This document shows positions 1 to 9,155 of a DNA stretch of 64,000 nucleotides, piece after piece (position 1 is the stretch's first letter; each line of letters opens with the position of its first letter). The stretch spans positions 51,394 to 115,393 of the forward strand of contig JAFLUM010000002.1 of the NCBI GenBank assembly GCA_022508805.1, read 5' to 3'. The DNA comes from Oscillospiraceae bacterium. Its GTDB lineage: Bacteria; Bacillota; Clostridia; Oscillospirales; Acutalibacteraceae. A model generated the notes under the pieces. The model was not told where the DNA came from, searched no databases, and saw nothing but the letters and a program-made list of their open reading frames with translations. The position numbers and the translations under genes are program-made.

Positions 1-199
1 TATCAGCGTGCTCCTTACGCGGCAAAACGTGAGTTTTTATGCCGTTATTTTTAGCACGCTCAAGAGCGTATACGCCATCTTTTGAACTGATAACACAGGT
101 GATTTTTCCGTTACCGAGCTCACCACGTTTTTCAGCGTCGATCAGTGCTTGTAAATTGGTTCCGCCGCCCGAAACCAGTACAACAATATTCTTATTCAA
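1..199 (-). CDS. purN: phosphoribosylglycinamide formyltransferase PurN, partial (N-terminal 66 residues)
   Basis: This enzyme transfers a formyl group from 10-formyl-THF to GAR, the third step of IMP synthesis. The reverse strand reads in frame from a TTG at 197-199 to the window edge. The N-terminus shows the [14 protein letters not shown] motif of the family and continues with the expected residues ([14 protein letters not shown]). The TTG lies inside the last codons of purM, and a GAGGG about 8 bases upstream serves as its ribosome-binding site, so the two genes are translationally coupled. A GTG three codons upstream is an alternative start with poorer spacing. The C-terminal two thirds lie outside the window. 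Confidence 0.9.
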   Translation of the reverse strand, partial: MNKNIVVLVSGGGTNLQALIDAEKRGELGNGKITCVISSKDGVYALERAKNNGIKTHVLPRKEHAD

Positions 200-1229
200 T
201 GATAACACCCTCGTCGCTTTTGACAACAGTTCCTATTACGTAAGCATCCTCACCGTTTGCCTTTAATGTTTCAAGAGCAACATCAGCATCGTCAGCCGAA
301 ACTACAACGCTCATACCTACGCCCATATTGAAGGTGTTGAACATATCACGTTCAGGAATATTTCCAACTTCTTGAATAAGTTGGAAAATAGGCAATATTT
401 GAAGTTTAGACTTATCGATTTTTGCCGAATATCCCTTTGGTAAGCTTCTCGGGATATTCTCATAAAATCCGCCGCCCGTAATGTGCGAAACAGCCTTGAC
501 ATCGATTTTTTCAAAAAGTGCCAGCATGGGCTTAACGTAAATCTTTGTAGGTGTAAGAAGAGTTTCTCCAAGTGATTTACCGCTAAGCTCCGCCATGGGC
601 GCTTTTATATCGTTATTCTCAATGTCAAAAACTTTTCTTACAAGTGAGAATCCGTTGGAATGGACTCCGCTGGACGGCAGTGCGATTATAACATCGCCTT
701 CATTTATGGAAGAATTATCAAGAATTTTGTCCTTATCAACTATGCCTACCGAAAAACCTGCAAGATCATATTCGTCAACAGGATAAAATCCCGGCATTTC
801 AGCGGTTTCGCCGCCGATAAGTGCTGCACCGGACTGAACGCATCCCTCTGCAATACCCGAAACGATATCAGCTATTTTTTCAGGATAGTTTTTACCGCAG
901 GCAATGTAATCAAGGAAAAACAGTGGCTTTGCTCCGCAGCAGATAATATCGTTTACGCACATTGCGACACAGTCAATGCCCACTGTATCGTGCTTGTCCA
1001 TTAAAAAAGCAATTTTGAGCTTTGTACCTACGCCGTCAGTTCCGCTTACAAGTACGGGCTTTGTGATTCCGGTCATATCCAGCTCAAAAAGCCCACCGAA
1101 TCCGCCGATATCAGACAGAGCACCCGCGGTAAGAGTGCGTGCGATATGCGTTTTCATAAGCTCGACAGCTTTATATCCGGCAGTAATATCAACTCCGGCT
1201 TTCATATAGCTTTCGCTTTGGCTTTTCAT
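192..1229 (-). CDS. purM: phosphoribosylformylglycinamidine cyclo-ligase (AIR synthetase)
   Basis: PurM closes FGAM to AIR with ATP, the fifth step of purine synthesis. The protein has 345 residues, the usual length. It carries the family signature GTDGVGTK at about residues 63-70, CVNDI at 91-95 and a GGETAEMPG motif near 140. It sits between purC and purN in a minus-strand operon and overlaps purN by eight bases. The gap to purC is 43 bases. Clostridial relatives often place purF between purC and purM; it is absent here. Confidence 0.97.
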   Translation of the reverse strand: MKSQSESYMKAGVDITAGYKAVELMKTHIARTLTAGALSDIGGFGGLFELDMTGITKPVLVSGTDGVGTKLKIAFLMDKHDTVGIDCVAMCVNDIICCGAKPLFFLDYIACGKNYPEKIADIVSGIAEGCVQSGAALIGGETAEMPGFYPVDEYDLAGFSVGIVDKDKILDNSSINEGDVIIALPSSGVHSNGFSLVRKVFDIENNDIKAPMAELSGKSLGETLLTPTKIYVKPMLALFEKIDVKAVSHITGGGFYENIPRSLPKGYSAKIDKSKLQILPIFQLIQEVGNIPERDMFNTFNMGVGMSVVVSADDADVALETLKANGEDAYVIGTVVKSDEGVIIE

Positions 1230-1272
1230 ACTTTTCCCTCACTTTCGGAAATTTTACTTTTAAAATCAATAA

Positions 1273-1980
1273 TTAACCGAAAATTCTTTTCATCATTTCG
1301 TTATATGCGTCTTCTACGCCGCCCATATCACGGCGGAAACGATCCTTATCAAGCTTTTCATGAGTTGTCGCATCCCAAAAACGGCAAGTATCGGGAGAAA
1401 TTTCATCGGCAAGAATGATTTTACCGTCGTGAGTTTTACCGAATTCGATTTTAAAGTCTATAAGGTCAACGTTTATCTTTTTGAAAAAGTCCTTAAGGAA
1501 TTCGTTAACCTTAAAGGAATAGTCTGAAATCGTGTCAAGCTCTTCTTTAGTAGCATAACCCATAGCGAGAATATGATAATCATTTACCATCGGATCGCCG
1601 AGGTCGTCGTCTTTATAGCAATACTCAAGAACTGTGGTTTTGAGCGCTGTTCCTTCGGGAACGCCAAGACGCTTTGAAAAAGATCCGGCAGCAACATTTC
1701 TTATAATTACCTCAAGAGGAACGATTGAGACCTTTTTAACAACTGTTTCTCTGTCATTGAGCTCTTCTACAAAATGCGTAGGAATACCAACTTTTTCCAT
1801 TTGAGACATCAGATAGTTAGACATTTTGTTGTTAACTACACCTTTACCTCTGATAGTACCCTTTTTAAGTCCGTTAAAGGCGGTCGCATCGTCTTTATAT
1901 GAGACAATGCAGTAATTTTCATCATTTGTGGCAAAGACCTTTTTAGCCTTTCCCTCATACATTTGTGCAAGCTTTTCCAT
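1273..1980 (-). CDS. purC: SAICAR synthetase
   Basis: PurC joins CAIR and aspartate with ATP to give SAICAR, directly after the PurE reaction. At 235 residues it matches the short bacterial form. It begins with the conserved EGKAKKVF segment at residues 9-16 and has [18 protein letters not shown] towards the end, which includes the substrate-binding acidic residues. It follows purE by 34 bases and precedes purM, and it is expected to share the riboswitch-controlled transcript that starts upstream of purE. Confidence 0.97.
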   Translation of the reverse strand: MEKLAQMYEGKAKKVFATNDENYCIVSYKDDATAFNGLKKGTIRGKGVVNNKMSNYLMSQMEKVGIPTHFVEELNDRETVVKKVSIVPLEVIIRNVAAGSFSKRLGVPEGTALKTTVLEYCYKDDDLGDPMVNDYHILAMGYATKEELDTISDYSFKVNEFLKDFFKKINVDLIDFKIEFGKTHDGKIILADEISPDTCRFWDATTHEKLDKDRFRRDMGGVEDAYNEMMKRIFG

Positions 1981-2014
1981 TTGTTTGACCTCCGAATTTA
2001 TAAAAATTTAATTT

Positions 2015-2512
2015 TTACTGATTGTTATATTTTTCTTCAATAGTCTTATTTTTTTGAAGCACGGTTTCTTTACCTACATTTCTCTTTTCAATAAGCTTAT
2101 CAGCAAGATCATTATCACTGACAGCAAGGATTTGAACGGCCAAAAAAGCGGCATTTGCGGCTCCGTTTATTGCAACTGTAGCCACCGGTATGCCGGACGG
2201 CATTTGAACTGTAGATAAGAGAGCGTCCATACCGTCAAGAGACGGACCTTTAACGGGAATGCCGATAACGGGTAAAGTTGTTGCAGCGGCAACTGCGCCT
2301 GCAAGATGAGCAGCCATACCTGCGGCTGCAATAATTACTCCGAAACCGTTTTTCTGTGCGTTTTCTGAAAACTCTTTTGCCTCGGCAGGTGTTCTGTGTG
2401 CCGAGAATACGTGCACCTCAAAAGGAACACCGAATTCCTTTAAAGTGTTTATCGCTTTTTCAACAACAGGCAGATCGCTGTCGCTGCCCATAATTATTCC
2501 GACTTTTTTCAT
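2015..2512 (-). CDS. purE: N5-carboxyaminoimidazole ribonucleotide mutase
   Basis: PurE (class I) rearranges N5-CAIR to CAIR. The 165-residue protein has the signature GSDSDLPV at about residues 9-16 and the SAHRTPA loop near 38-44, both in the active site. An AGGAGG ribosome-binding site stands a few bases before the ATG. It is the first gene of the purine operon and is preceded by a leader of about 150 bases with a ZTP riboswitch and terminator. A class I PurE needs N5-CAIR synthetase (PurK), which is not in this window, so that step must be encoded elsewhere. Confidence 0.97.
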   Translation of the reverse strand: MKKVGIIMGSDSDLPVVEKAINTLKEFGVPFEVHVFSAHRTPAEAKEFSENAQKNGFGVIIAAAGMAAHLAGAVAAATTLPVIGIPVKGPSLDGMDALLSTVQMPSGIPVATVAINGAANAAFLAVQILAVSDNDLADKLIEKRNVGKETVLQKNKTIEEKYNNQ

Positions 2513-2524
2513 TGTTTACCTCCT

Positions 2525-2572
2525 GAAAAATATAAACGGACAGTCCTAACCTGTATTAAGATTGGACTGCCC
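2525..2572 (-). terminator. riboswitch-controlled terminator hairpin before purE
   Basis: On the minus strand GGGCAGTCC (2564-2572) pairs with GGACTGTCC (2538-2546), with one G-U pair, followed by a T-rich run GTTTATATTTTT. The 5' arm overlaps the last conserved bases (TGGGCAG) of the ZTP aptamer, so ligand binding would be expected to prevent this hairpin. This is the layout of a transcription-terminating expression platform. Confidence 0.75.
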
Positions 2573-2646
2573 AGACGGTCGGCTGATTTACGCCATTCCG
2601 TGCTCCGCTGCGGTGCTCCGCTTGATTCCGTCAGTCACACGGTAGG
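2566..2646 (-). ncRNA. ZTP (pfl-type) riboswitch aptamer
   Basis: The minus-strand leader of purE matches the ZTP/pfl architecture as I know it. CCGTG (2638-2642) is followed by TGACTGACGG, resembling the conserved GTGACTGGCG. A small GCGG/CCGC hairpin and a purine-rich AGCGGAG come next, then CACGG closes the first stem with the initial CCGTG. After a linker comes CCGTCTGGGCAG (2567-2578), matching the conserved CCGCCTGGGC. ZTP signals blocked 10-formyl-THF-dependent purine synthesis, so control of purE is the expected use. I assigned it by eye, without a covariance search. Confidence 0.8.
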
Positions 2647-2674
2647 TTAAATTGTTGTAAATATTGCTGTAGAT

Positions 2675-2704
2675 ATTATAATATATTTTGTCATATGATG
2701 TCAA
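2675..2704 (-). promoter_or_regulatory. promoter of the purE operon
   Basis: The minus strand has a perfect TTGACA (2699-2704) and a perfect TATAAT (2675-2680) with an 18-base spacer. Transcription would start near 2668, which places the ZTP riboswitch at the very start of the transcript. Confidence 0.85.
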
Positions 2705-2727
2705 TTAAAGTAAAGGTTTTAAGATGT

Positions 2728-2777
2728 AAAAAATATGGCTTATTAATGGTAATTTTTTAGATGATTTTTCAGCCATA
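2728..2777 (-). terminator. possible weak terminator after pyrI
   Basis: On the minus strand TATGGCT and AGCCATA form a 7-bp stem around an AT-rich loop of about 30 bases, followed directly by TTTTTT. The long loop makes it a poor intrinsic terminator, but it is the only candidate between the pyr and pur operons. Confidence 0.35.
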
Positions 2778-2786
2778 AAATACAAA

Positions 2787-3209
2787 TTATACTTCTTTCG
2801 CTTCGCTCTCGCAGTAAAGACAGCGGTAAGTTTGCCTTTCCTTATCCGTAAGCACAAAGATATGCGGCAGTTCCTGCTCAACTGTGGTTATACAGCGTGG
2901 ATTCTTGCACTTGATAACATTCTCAATCCGTGAAGGAAGTTCAAGGTACTGTCTTTTGACGAGCTTTCCGTCTTCAATGATATTCACGGTCACTCCGGGG
3001 TCAAGGAATCCCAAAGCATCAAGATCAATATCAATAATACGATCGATCTTTATAATATCCTTACGCCCCATTTTAACGCTTTCGGCATTTTTTATAAATG
3101 CCACCTGACAGTCAAGCTTATCAAGTCCGAGAAAATTATAAAGTGTTATTCCCCTACCGGCGGTTATGTGATCAAGAACAATTCCGTTTTTGATTTGTCC
3201 TATTATCAT
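2787..3209 (-). CDS. pyrI: aspartate carbamoyltransferase regulatory chain
   Basis: PyrI binds effector nucleotides and, through a zinc domain, bridges PyrB trimers into the allosteric holoenzyme. The 140-residue protein has an N-terminal nucleotide-binding domain and a C-terminal zinc site with Cys101, Cys106, Cys130 and Cys133 (C-x4-C ... C-x2-C). Its start overlaps the pyrB stop by four bases (ATGA), so production is coupled to the catalytic chain. It is the last gene of the pyr operon. Confidence 0.96.
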   Translation of the reverse strand: MIIGQIKNGIVLDHITAGRGITLYNFLGLDKLDCQVAFIKNAESVKMGRKDIIKIDRIIDIDLDALGFLDPGVTVNIIEDGKLVKRQYLELPSRIENVIKCKNPRCITTVEQELPHIFVLTDKERQTYRCLYCESEAKEV

Positions 3210-4123
3210 TGTTCCACCCCCAAAAGCATCATAATCAGCGCCATTCTTATGAATTTTCCGTTTTCAACCTGTTTAAAATAGCAGGCACGTTCATCCTTGT
3301 CGACGGCAACGGATATTTCATTAACTCTCGGCAGCGGATGCATAATTGACAAATTCTTTTTAGCAGTCACAAGCTTTTCGGGCGTTAAAATGTAGCTGTC
3401 TTTCAAACGAATATAGTCCTGCTCATTGAAAAAACGCTCGCGCTGAACGCGGGTCATATACAGAATATCAAGTGTCGGTATCGCTTCTTCAAGAGAGGTC
3501 GTTTCCGTATATTCAATGCCTTTAGGTTCAAGTATTGTCTGCTTAATATACTCCGGAAGCTTCAGCTCGTCAGGTGAAATTAAAACGACTTTAATATTTT
3601 CATATCTTGACATAGCACCGATAAGCGAATGAACGGTACGTCCGAATTTGAGATCGCCGCAGAAGCCTATTGTAAGAGAGTCAAACCGCTTTTTTTCGCG
3701 CTTGATTGTAAGTAAATCTGTCAGAGTTTGCGTGGGGTGATTATGACCGCCGTCTCCTGCGTTAATTATAGGAATTCGACTGTTCATCGCCGCAACCATA
3801 GGAGCGCCTTCTTTGGGGTGTCGCATAGCGATAATATCAGCGTAATATCCGACTGTTCTTACAGTATCCGCCACGCTCTCGCCCTTTGCAGATGAAGAGC
3901 TTTGTGCCTCGGAAAATCCAATAACATGACCGCCTAAGTCATACATAGCCGCTTCAAAACTAAGCCTTGTCCGCGTTGACGGCTCAAAAAACAACGTAGC
4001 AAGCTTTTTGCCCTTGCATTTTTCACTGTATCTCTGCGGATTATCAATTATATCGTTTGCCGTGTCGATAAGTCTGTCAATTTCGTCGGTGGAAAGCTCT
4101 TGAATATCAATAAGACTTCTCAT
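3206..4123 (-). CDS. pyrB: aspartate carbamoyltransferase catalytic chain
   Basis: PyrB condenses carbamoyl phosphate and aspartate, the committed step of UMP synthesis. The 305-residue protein has the carbamoyl phosphate loop STRTR at residues 49-53, within [13 protein letters not shown], and HPTQTLTDL in mid-protein. It follows pyrE by three bases and overlaps pyrI. Pairing with PyrI indicates the allosteric class of the enzyme rather than the PyrR-controlled Bacillus arrangement. Confidence 0.97.
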   Translation of the reverse strand: MRSLIDIQELSTDEIDRLIDTANDIIDNPQRYSEKCKGKKLATLFFEPSTRTRLSFEAAMYDLGGHVIGFSEAQSSSSAKGESVADTVRTVGYYADIIAMRHPKEGAPMVAAMNSRIPIINAGDGGHNHPTQTLTDLLTIKREKKRFDSLTIGFCGDLKFGRTVHSLIGAMSRYENIKVVLISPDELKLPEYIKQTILEPKGIEYTETTSLEEAIPTLDILYMTRVQRERFFNEQDYIRLKDSYILTPEKLVTAKKNLSIMHPLPRVNEISVAVDKDERACYFKQVENGKFIRMALIMMLLGVEQ

Positions 4124-4126
4124 TTT

Positions 4127-4759
4127 TTATGCTCCGATCCAGCTCTCATCACTCGGATTATTTCTGAAAGCAATCAATTTTTGTATATCTTCTTCTTTTA
4201 TATATCCTATTTCAGCGGCAACCTCGGCCACCGTGTCAAAATCAGTAAGGCTGATGTTTTTAACGTTTGCAGCTTGGAGCCTGTCAATGCCTTTTTGCAT
4301 ACCGTATGTAAAAATACTTGCAATTCCGAGAACCTCTGCTCCCGCTTCACGAAGCGCATCGACCACCTCAATAACACTTCCGCCTGTGGAAATAAGATCC
4401 TCAACTACAACTACTTTTTGACCCTTTTCGAGCCTGCCCTCAATTCGGTTACCTCTACCATGGTCCTTATTGCCGGAACGCACATAACCCATAGGAAGTC
4501 CCATAATATGTCCTACAATGGCTGCATGGGCAATTCCTGCGGTGCTTGTACCCATAAGTACTTCTGCATCAGGATAATTGTTTTTAATTATTTCGACTAA
4601 ACCGTTTTCAACGTCACAGCGAACGTTAGGCGCCGTAAGAGTAAGCCTGTTATCGCAGTAAACGGGGCTTTTTATTCCGCTTGCCCATGTGAATGGCTGC
4701 TCGGGACGCAGAAACACCGCGTTAATCGATAACAGATCTTTAGCAATTGTCTTTTTCAT
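4127..4759 (-). CDS. pyrE: orotate phosphoribosyltransferase
   Basis: PyrE converts orotate and PRPP to OMP. The protein shows the PRPP-binding motif [14 protein letters not shown] place the start at ATG 4757-4759 (210 residues): a GAGGAG ribosome-binding site lies at 4770-4775, ten bases upstream. A longer frame from a TTG at 4777 would begin inside that ribosome-binding site and is rejected. It sits between pyrF and pyrB, so consecutive steps of the pathway are co-transcribed. Confidence 0.96.
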   Translation of the reverse strand: MKKTIAKDLLSINAVFLRPEQPFTWASGIKSPVYCDNRLTLTAPNVRCDVENGLVEIIKNNYPDAEVLMGTSTAGIAHAAIVGHIMGLPMGYVRSGNKDHGRGNRIEGRLEKGQKVVVVEDLISTGGSVIEVVDALREAGAEVLGIASIFTYGMQKGIDRLQAANVKNISLTDFDTVAEVAAEIGYIKEEDIQKLIAFRNNPSDESWIGA

Positions 4760-4782
4760 AAATCTATAACTCCTCAAAGTAT

Positions 4783-5481
4783 TTAATCTACAAATTCACT
4801 TACGCATCTTTTGTATGCGGCAACAGGATCGGCAGCTGCCGTTATAGGTCTGCCTACAACTATATAATCCGATCCATTTTCTTTTGCCTTGGCAGGAGTC
4901 ATAACACGAACTTGATCGCCTATGTCACCATCGGCAAAGCGTATTCCCGGGGTAACGGTAACAAAGCCGTTACCGCATTTATTGTGAACTTTATCTGCTT
5001 CTAAAGGTGAGCAAACTACTCCGTCTAAACCCGCCAATTTTGCATTGTGTGCATAATGCATTACTACTTCGTCAATAGGCTCATTTATAAGTAGGTCACG
5101 TTCCATAACTTCCTGACTTGTAGAGGTAAGCTGTGTTACGGCAATAAGTAGAGGTCCGGTGCCGTCCTCTCGTGTGAGTCCCTCAATTGCCGCCTGCATC
5201 ATCGGTATTCCGCCGCCTGCGTGCAAATTTGTCATATCAACATCAAGTCCCTTAAGCACAGCCATTGACTTTTTGACTGTATTAGGAATATCGTGGAGTT
5301 TAAGATCAAGAAAAATCTTATGCCCTCTCGCCTTAATCTCTTTGACTATTGACGGACCCTCAGCATAGTAAAGCTCCATTCCGATTTTCACAAAAGGCTT
5401 GCAATCAGTGAATTTATCAAGAAAATTCATAACATCCGCTTTGCAAGCAAAATCACATGCAACAATAACATCCTTACCCAT
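4783..5481 (-). CDS. pyrF: orotidine 5'-phosphate decarboxylase
   Basis: PyrF decarboxylates OMP to UMP, the last pathway step. The 232-residue protein has the catalytic [11 protein letters not shown] segment (the D-x-K-x2-D array) near residues 59-69 and begins with the family's IVACDFA strand. This is the B. subtilis/E. coli-length form. Its ATG shares one base with the pyrD stop (TGATG), indicating tight translational coupling. Confidence 0.97.
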   Translation of the reverse strand: MGKDVIVACDFACKADVMNFLDKFTDCKPFVKIGMELYYAEGPSIVKEIKARGHKIFLDLKLHDIPNTVKKSMAVLKGLDVDMTNLHAGGGIPMMQAAIEGLTREDGTGPLLIAVTQLTSTSQEVMERDLLINEPIDEVVMHYAHNAKLAGLDGVVCSPLEADKVHNKCGNGFVTVTPGIRFADGDIGDQVRVMTPAKAKENGSDYIVVGRPITAAADPVAAYKRCVSEFVD

Positions 5482-6392
5482 CAGTGCGCTCCTCCTATTA
5501 TCTCATTTATATCTTTTATGTTAAGCTTACTAAGCTCTTCAGGAAGCTGTTCGATAATGTTTTTGCAGGCAAAAGGATCCACAAGATTTGCCGCGCCGAC
5601 TTGAACAGCGGTAGCCCCCGCCATCATCATTTCTATAACGTCCTTTGCACTGGAAATTCCGCCCATTCCTATAACGGGAATTTTGACAGCATCATAGACC
5701 TGATAGACCATTCTGACAGCTACGGGGAATATGGCATCACCTGAAAATCCCCCCATTTTATTGGCAATTACAGGCTTACGTCTTTTTATGTCTATTCTCA
5801 TTCCAAGAAGTGTATTGATAAGGCTTATTCCGTCTGCTCCTGCTGACTCACAAGCTTTAGCAATAGAAACAATGTCTGTCACATTTGGGGAAAGCTTTAC
5901 CATGATTGGCTTGTGAGTAACATTTTTTACAGCGGTTACCACTTTTTCGACAGCATCAGTCGATGTTCCAAAGCTCATTCCGCCGTTGTGTACGTTTGGA
6001 CAAGATACATTAACCTCTATCCAACCTACTTGCTCGCACTTATCTATTTTTTCACAAACGTAAGCATACTCTTCAACCGAAAATCCGCTTACGTTCGCCA
6101 TAACAGGCTTTGAAAAGACCTTTTGAAGTTTAGGCAGCTCCTCACTTATGACCTTATCAACTCCCGGATTTTGCAATCCTACGGAGTTTATCATACCTGA
6201 TTTGCACTCCGCGATTCTCGGTGTAGGATTGCCGAACCGCGGCTCTTTAGTTGTTCCCTTAAAAGAAAATGTACCTAATATATTTATATCATAAAGCTCT
6301 GCAAATTCATATCCGAAACCGAATGTTCCGCTTGCGGGAATAACCGGATTATCAATAACCGTGCCGAGAAGATCAACTTTTGTATTTACCAT
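5481..6392 (-). CDS. pyrD: dihydroorotate dehydrogenase, type 1B catalytic subunit
   Basis: PyrD oxidises dihydroorotate to orotate using FMN. The 303-residue protein has PASGTFGFG near the start, NVSCPNVHNGG in the middle with the catalytic Cys of the class 1 loop, and a GGISSAKD FMN-phosphate motif. Adjacency to pyrK shows it is the heterotetrameric, NAD-linked type 1B enzyme. The two genes overlap by seven bases. Confidence 0.97.
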   Translation of the reverse strand: MVNTKVDLLGTVIDNPVIPASGTFGFGYEFAELYDINILGTFSFKGTTKEPRFGNPTPRIAECKSGMINSVGLQNPGVDKVISEELPKLQKVFSKPVMANVSGFSVEEYAYVCEKIDKCEQVGWIEVNVSCPNVHNGGMSFGTSTDAVEKVVTAVKNVTHKPIMVKLSPNVTDIVSIAKACESAGADGISLINTLLGMRIDIKRRKPVIANKMGGFSGDAIFPVAVRMVYQVYDAVKIPVIGMGGISSAKDVIEMMMAGATAVQVGAANLVDPFACKNIIEQLPEELSKLNIKDINEIIGGAH

Positions 6393-7117
6393 ATTATCTC
6401 CTCCCTTGTAAGCACAGGACCGTCCTTGCAGATACGCTTATTACCGTACTTTGTTTTGCAAGAACAGCCCATACAGGCACCGAATCCGCAGCCCATACGT
6501 TCTTCAAAGCTGTATTGACCGCTTGTTGTTGCAATGCTTTCAATGGCTCTGAACATAGGCATCGGTCCGCAGGTATAAAAGTATGTGTAATCAATATTTT
6601 TCAGTTCATCGGTTACAAAACCTTTTGTGCCATATGAACCGTCAACAGTGGTTACTCTGGCATCAGCGCCGAGCGCTCTGAATTTATCCTCATAAAAAAT
6701 CTCGGATTTCGTATTAAAGCCTAAAATTACAGTTACCGTTTTTCCTTCTGAAATAAGGCGCTTGCATAGGTTGTACATGGGAGGAACGCCTACGCCGCCG
6801 CCGATAAGCACAGGTTTTTCACCGCTTTTTGAAGTGTCAAAGCCGTTCCCCAATCCGCAGAGTACGTCGAGTTTTCCCCCTGCTGTCATTCTGCTCAAAG
6901 CGTCAGTTCCGTCACCGACAACTTTGTAAATTATAGTTATTTCACCGTCTTCAAAGTCGCATATGGAAATCGGACGGCGAAGATAAAAACCGTCAAGCTT
7001 GATATTGATAAACTGACCGGCCGCCTTTATTGACGATGTATCGCCGCAAATTACCATTTCAAAGACGTTGTCGGTAAGTTTTATATTGCTTTTTATTTCA
7101 TAAAGTCCGTGATACAT
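6386..7117 (-). CDS. pyrK: dihydroorotate dehydrogenase electron transfer subunit
   Basis: PyrK carries FAD and a [2Fe-2S] cluster and passes electrons from PyrD to NAD+. The N-terminal part is a ferredoxin-reductase-like FAD domain with YLRRPISI; a GGGVGVPP nucleotide loop follows. The C-terminus has cluster ligands Cys210, Cys215, Cys218 and Cys230. I place the start at ATG 7115-7117 (243 residues), eight bases after AGGAG and two bases after the pyrC stop; the longer reading from 7153 would begin inside pyrC. Confidence 0.95.
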   Translation of the reverse strand: MYHGLYEIKSNIKLTDNVFEMVICGDTSSIKAAGQFINIKLDGFYLRRPISICDFEDGEITIIYKVVGDGTDALSRMTAGGKLDVLCGLGNGFDTSKSGEKPVLIGGGVGVPPMYNLCKRLISEGKTVTVILGFNTKSEIFYEDKFRALGADARVTTVDGSYGTKGFVTDELKNIDYTYFYTCGPMPMFRAIESIATTSGQYSFEERMGCGFGACMGCSCKTKYGNKRICKDGPVLTREEIIW

Positions 7118-7119
7118 TG

Positions 7120-8385
7120 TTATTTCTCCTGCCAAACGGTTTTTCCGCCGCATATTGTCATTTTACAGCGACCGAAAACCCTGTCGCCCTCAAACGGCGT
7201 GCTTTTTCCTTTTGAAAGAAACTCTGCCGTATCTATTTTGTATTCATCGTCCAAATCAAATACGGTAAGATCTGCTTTCTCACCAATCTTCAATTCAGAG
7301 CCTATTTTAAAACGCCTGTTTGGATTAACTGTCATCAGCGTAATGAGCTTCGGGAGGCTGATTATTCCCGTTTTAACCAGCTTTGTATATAATATGGAAA
7401 AAGCAGTCTCCAATCCGACTATACCCATGCTGCTGTCTTTTAAGCCCTTTGACTTTTCCTCGGCGCTGTGCGGAGCGTGGTCGGTCGCGATCATATCAAT
7501 AGTTCCGTCGCAAATTCCTTCAATGAGCGCCAGCCTGTCGCTCTCATCGCGCAGCGGAGGATTCATTTTAAATCTGCCGCTTTCCTGTAAATCTTTATCC
7601 GATAAAGTAAGATAATGCGGTGCGGTCTCACAGGTAACGTCTACACCTCTCTGTTTTGCATCACGTATAAGCTCTACGCTTTCCTTAGTCGAAATGTGAC
7701 ATACATGATAAGCCGCGCCTGTCATTTCTGCAAGCTTTAAATCGCGTTCAATTGGTTTCCACTCACTCTCAGAGCAAATTCCCAAATGACCGTGCTCAGC
7801 AGCATATTTGCCTTTGTGTATATATCCGCCTTGTAACAAAGAATTATCTTCACAGTGGGCAGATATTATCTTCGAAATCGAGTGCGCTTTTTTCATAGCC
7901 TCAAGCATCATATCATCGCTTTGAACACCGCGTCCGTCATCGGAAAAGGCTACACAAACTTTTGAAAGCGACTCCATATCCGACAGTTTTTCGCCCTTTT
8001 CGCCCACGGTGATGGCGCCGTACGGGTAAACATTGATTACGGCAGAGTCACGTATTATATCAAGCTGAATCTTTATATTCTCATAGCAGTCGGGAACCGG
8101 CTGGAGATTCGGCATAGCGCAAACTGTGGTATATCCCCCGTGTGCTGCAGCAAGTGTGCCTGTTCTGATAGTTTCTTTATAAGAAAAACCCGGTTCACGA
8201 AGATGCACGTGCACATCCGTAAATCCGGGAAAAACATAACAGTTATCATAAGAATAAACAGTATCTGCGCACTCTGGTCCTATACTGTCAGCAATGTCCG
8301 CAATAATACCGTCCGAAATTAAAATATCCTTATTCAAAAAACAGGAATCTAAAAATACTTTTGCTCCTTTTATCAGCTCTGTCAT
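7120..8385 (-). CDS. pyrC: dihydroorotase
   Basis: PyrC cyclises carbamoyl aspartate to dihydroorotate. The 421-residue protein is a class I (long) zinc amidohydrolase. It shows the DVHVHLREPG metal motif near residue 57 and ATDHAPHS near residue 304. It is the first gene of the UMP operon pyrC-K-D-F-E-B-I, and its promoter lies about 35 bases upstream. Carbamoyl phosphate synthase genes (pyrAA/AB or carAB) are not in this window. Confidence 0.97.
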   Translation of the reverse strand: MTELIKGAKVFLDSCFLNKDILISDGIIADIADSIGPECADTVYSYDNCYVFPGFTDVHVHLREPGFSYKETIRTGTLAAAHGGYTTVCAMPNLQPVPDCYENIKIQLDIIRDSAVINVYPYGAITVGEKGEKLSDMESLSKVCVAFSDDGRGVQSDDMMLEAMKKAHSISKIISAHCEDNSLLQGGYIHKGKYAAEHGHLGICSESEWKPIERDLKLAEMTGAAYHVCHISTKESVELIRDAKQRGVDVTCETAPHYLTLSDKDLQESGRFKMNPPLRDESDRLALIEGICDGTIDMIATDHAPHSAEEKSKGLKDSSMGIVGLETAFSILYTKLVKTGIISLPKLITLMTVNPNRRFKIGSELKIGEKADLTVFDLDDEYKIDTAEFLSKGKSTPFEGDRVFGRCKMTICGGKTVWQEK

Positions 8386-8420
8386 TCTATCACCTGTAAA
8401 TTGAAATTATGTCAATGAAT

Positions 8421-8450
8421 ATAGTAACATATTTACATATTGTATGTCAA
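8421..8450 (-). promoter_or_regulatory. promoter of the pyr operon
   Basis: The minus strand shows TTGACA (8445-8450) and TACTAT (8421-8426) separated by 18 bases. The leader to the pyrC start is only about 30 bases, too short for a PyrR-type attenuator. A small palindrome ACAT-ATTGT-ATGT overlaps the -35 side of the spacer and could be an operator. Confidence 0.7.
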
Positions 8451-8473
8451 CAAATATAAACCGCAATATATGT

Positions 8474-8504
8474 AAAAAAGCGGAGTGAAAAATGCTCCGC
8501 TTTT
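8474..8504 (-). terminator. terminator of the rubrerythrin gene
   Basis: On the minus strand AAAAGCGGAG pairs with CTCCGCTTTT around a nine-base loop and is followed by a T run. It ends the single-gene rubrerythrin transcript before the pyr promoter. Confidence 0.85.
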
Positions 8505-8511
8505 GTTGATT

Positions 8512-9051
8512 TTAATAGTTATTAGCTTTTTCCATAAAGTATGCCTGGGGATGCGCACATACAGGGCATACATCGGGAGCTTTTTTACCAATGTGGATAT
8601 GTCCACAGTTCGAGCAGACCCAAACGATATCGTTATCTTTTGAGAAAACAAGTCCGCCTTCAAGATTTTCAAGGAGTTTTCTGTATCTCTCTTCGTGCTC
8701 TTTTTCGATTTCGCCAACCATTTCAAAAAGAGTAGCTATATAGTCAAAGCCTTCTGCTCTTGCCTCTTCAGCAAATTGAGCATACATCTCAGTCCACTCA
8801 TAATTTTCGCCCTCTGCCGCACTCTTAAGATTGTCAGCAGTTGAGGGAACTGCGCCGCCGTTAAGAAGCTTAAACCAGATTTTTGCATGCTCTTTTTCGT
8901 TATTGGCAGTCTCTTCAAAAATCTGTGCGATCTGAACGTAACCGTCTTTTTTTGCCTTAGAAGCAAAATATGAATACTTGTTTCTTGCCTGTGACTCGCC
9001 TGCAAAGGCTGTCATAAGATTAGCTTCGGTCTTTGAGCCCTTTAAATCCAT
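8512..9051 (-). CDS. rbr: rubrerythrin (ferritin-like domain then rubredoxin domain)
   Basis: Rubrerythrins reduce hydrogen peroxide in the cytoplasm of anaerobes. The N-terminal four-helix domain carries the di-iron E-x2-H pairs ([19 protein letters not shown]). A C-terminal rubredoxin-like FeS4 site uses Cys146, Cys149, Cys162 and Cys165. I choose ATG 9049-9051 (179 residues), nine bases after AGGAG; an upstream ATG at 9060 touches the ribosome-binding site. The gene is monocistronic with its own promoter and terminator. A second rubrerythrin of reversed domain order lies at 27865. Confidence 0.95.
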   Translation of the reverse strand: MDLKGSKTEANLMTAFAGESQARNKYSYFASKAKKDGYVQIAQIFEETANNEKEHAKIWFKLLNGGAVPSTADNLKSAAEGENYEWTEMYAQFAEEARAEGFDYIATLFEMVGEIEKEHEERYRKLLENLEGGLVFSKDNDIVWVCSNCGHIHIGKKAPDVCPVCAHPQAYFMEKANNY

Positions 9052-9082
9052 TATAAACATCTCCTAAACTTTAGTATAATTT

Positions 9083-9111
9083 ATTTTACCGCATTTTTCT
9101 AAAAATAACAA
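9083..9111 (-). promoter_or_regulatory. promoter of the rubrerythrin gene
   Basis: The minus strand has TTGTTA (9106-9111), a 17-base spacer and TAAAAT (9083-9088). The AT-rich stretch could also bind a peroxide regulator, but I see no convincing PerR box. Confidence 0.55.
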
Positions 9112-9155
9112 CCCTAAATTAACAAAAATATGATACAATATCATCAGGTGAGATT

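Noticed and set aside
2581..2645. GC-rich, repeat-like patch in the purE leader, at first taken for a mobile repeat
   Set aside because: The repeats fit the stems and purine-rich loop of a ZTP riboswitch, which explains both position and sequence.
2513..2720. Purine riboswitch or T-box upstream of purE
   Set aside because: The guanine/adenine riboswitch core and the T-box TGGNACC motif are both absent.
4757..4777. Start of pyrE at the TTG at 4777
   Set aside because: That codon lies within the GAGGAG site that serves the downstream ATG.
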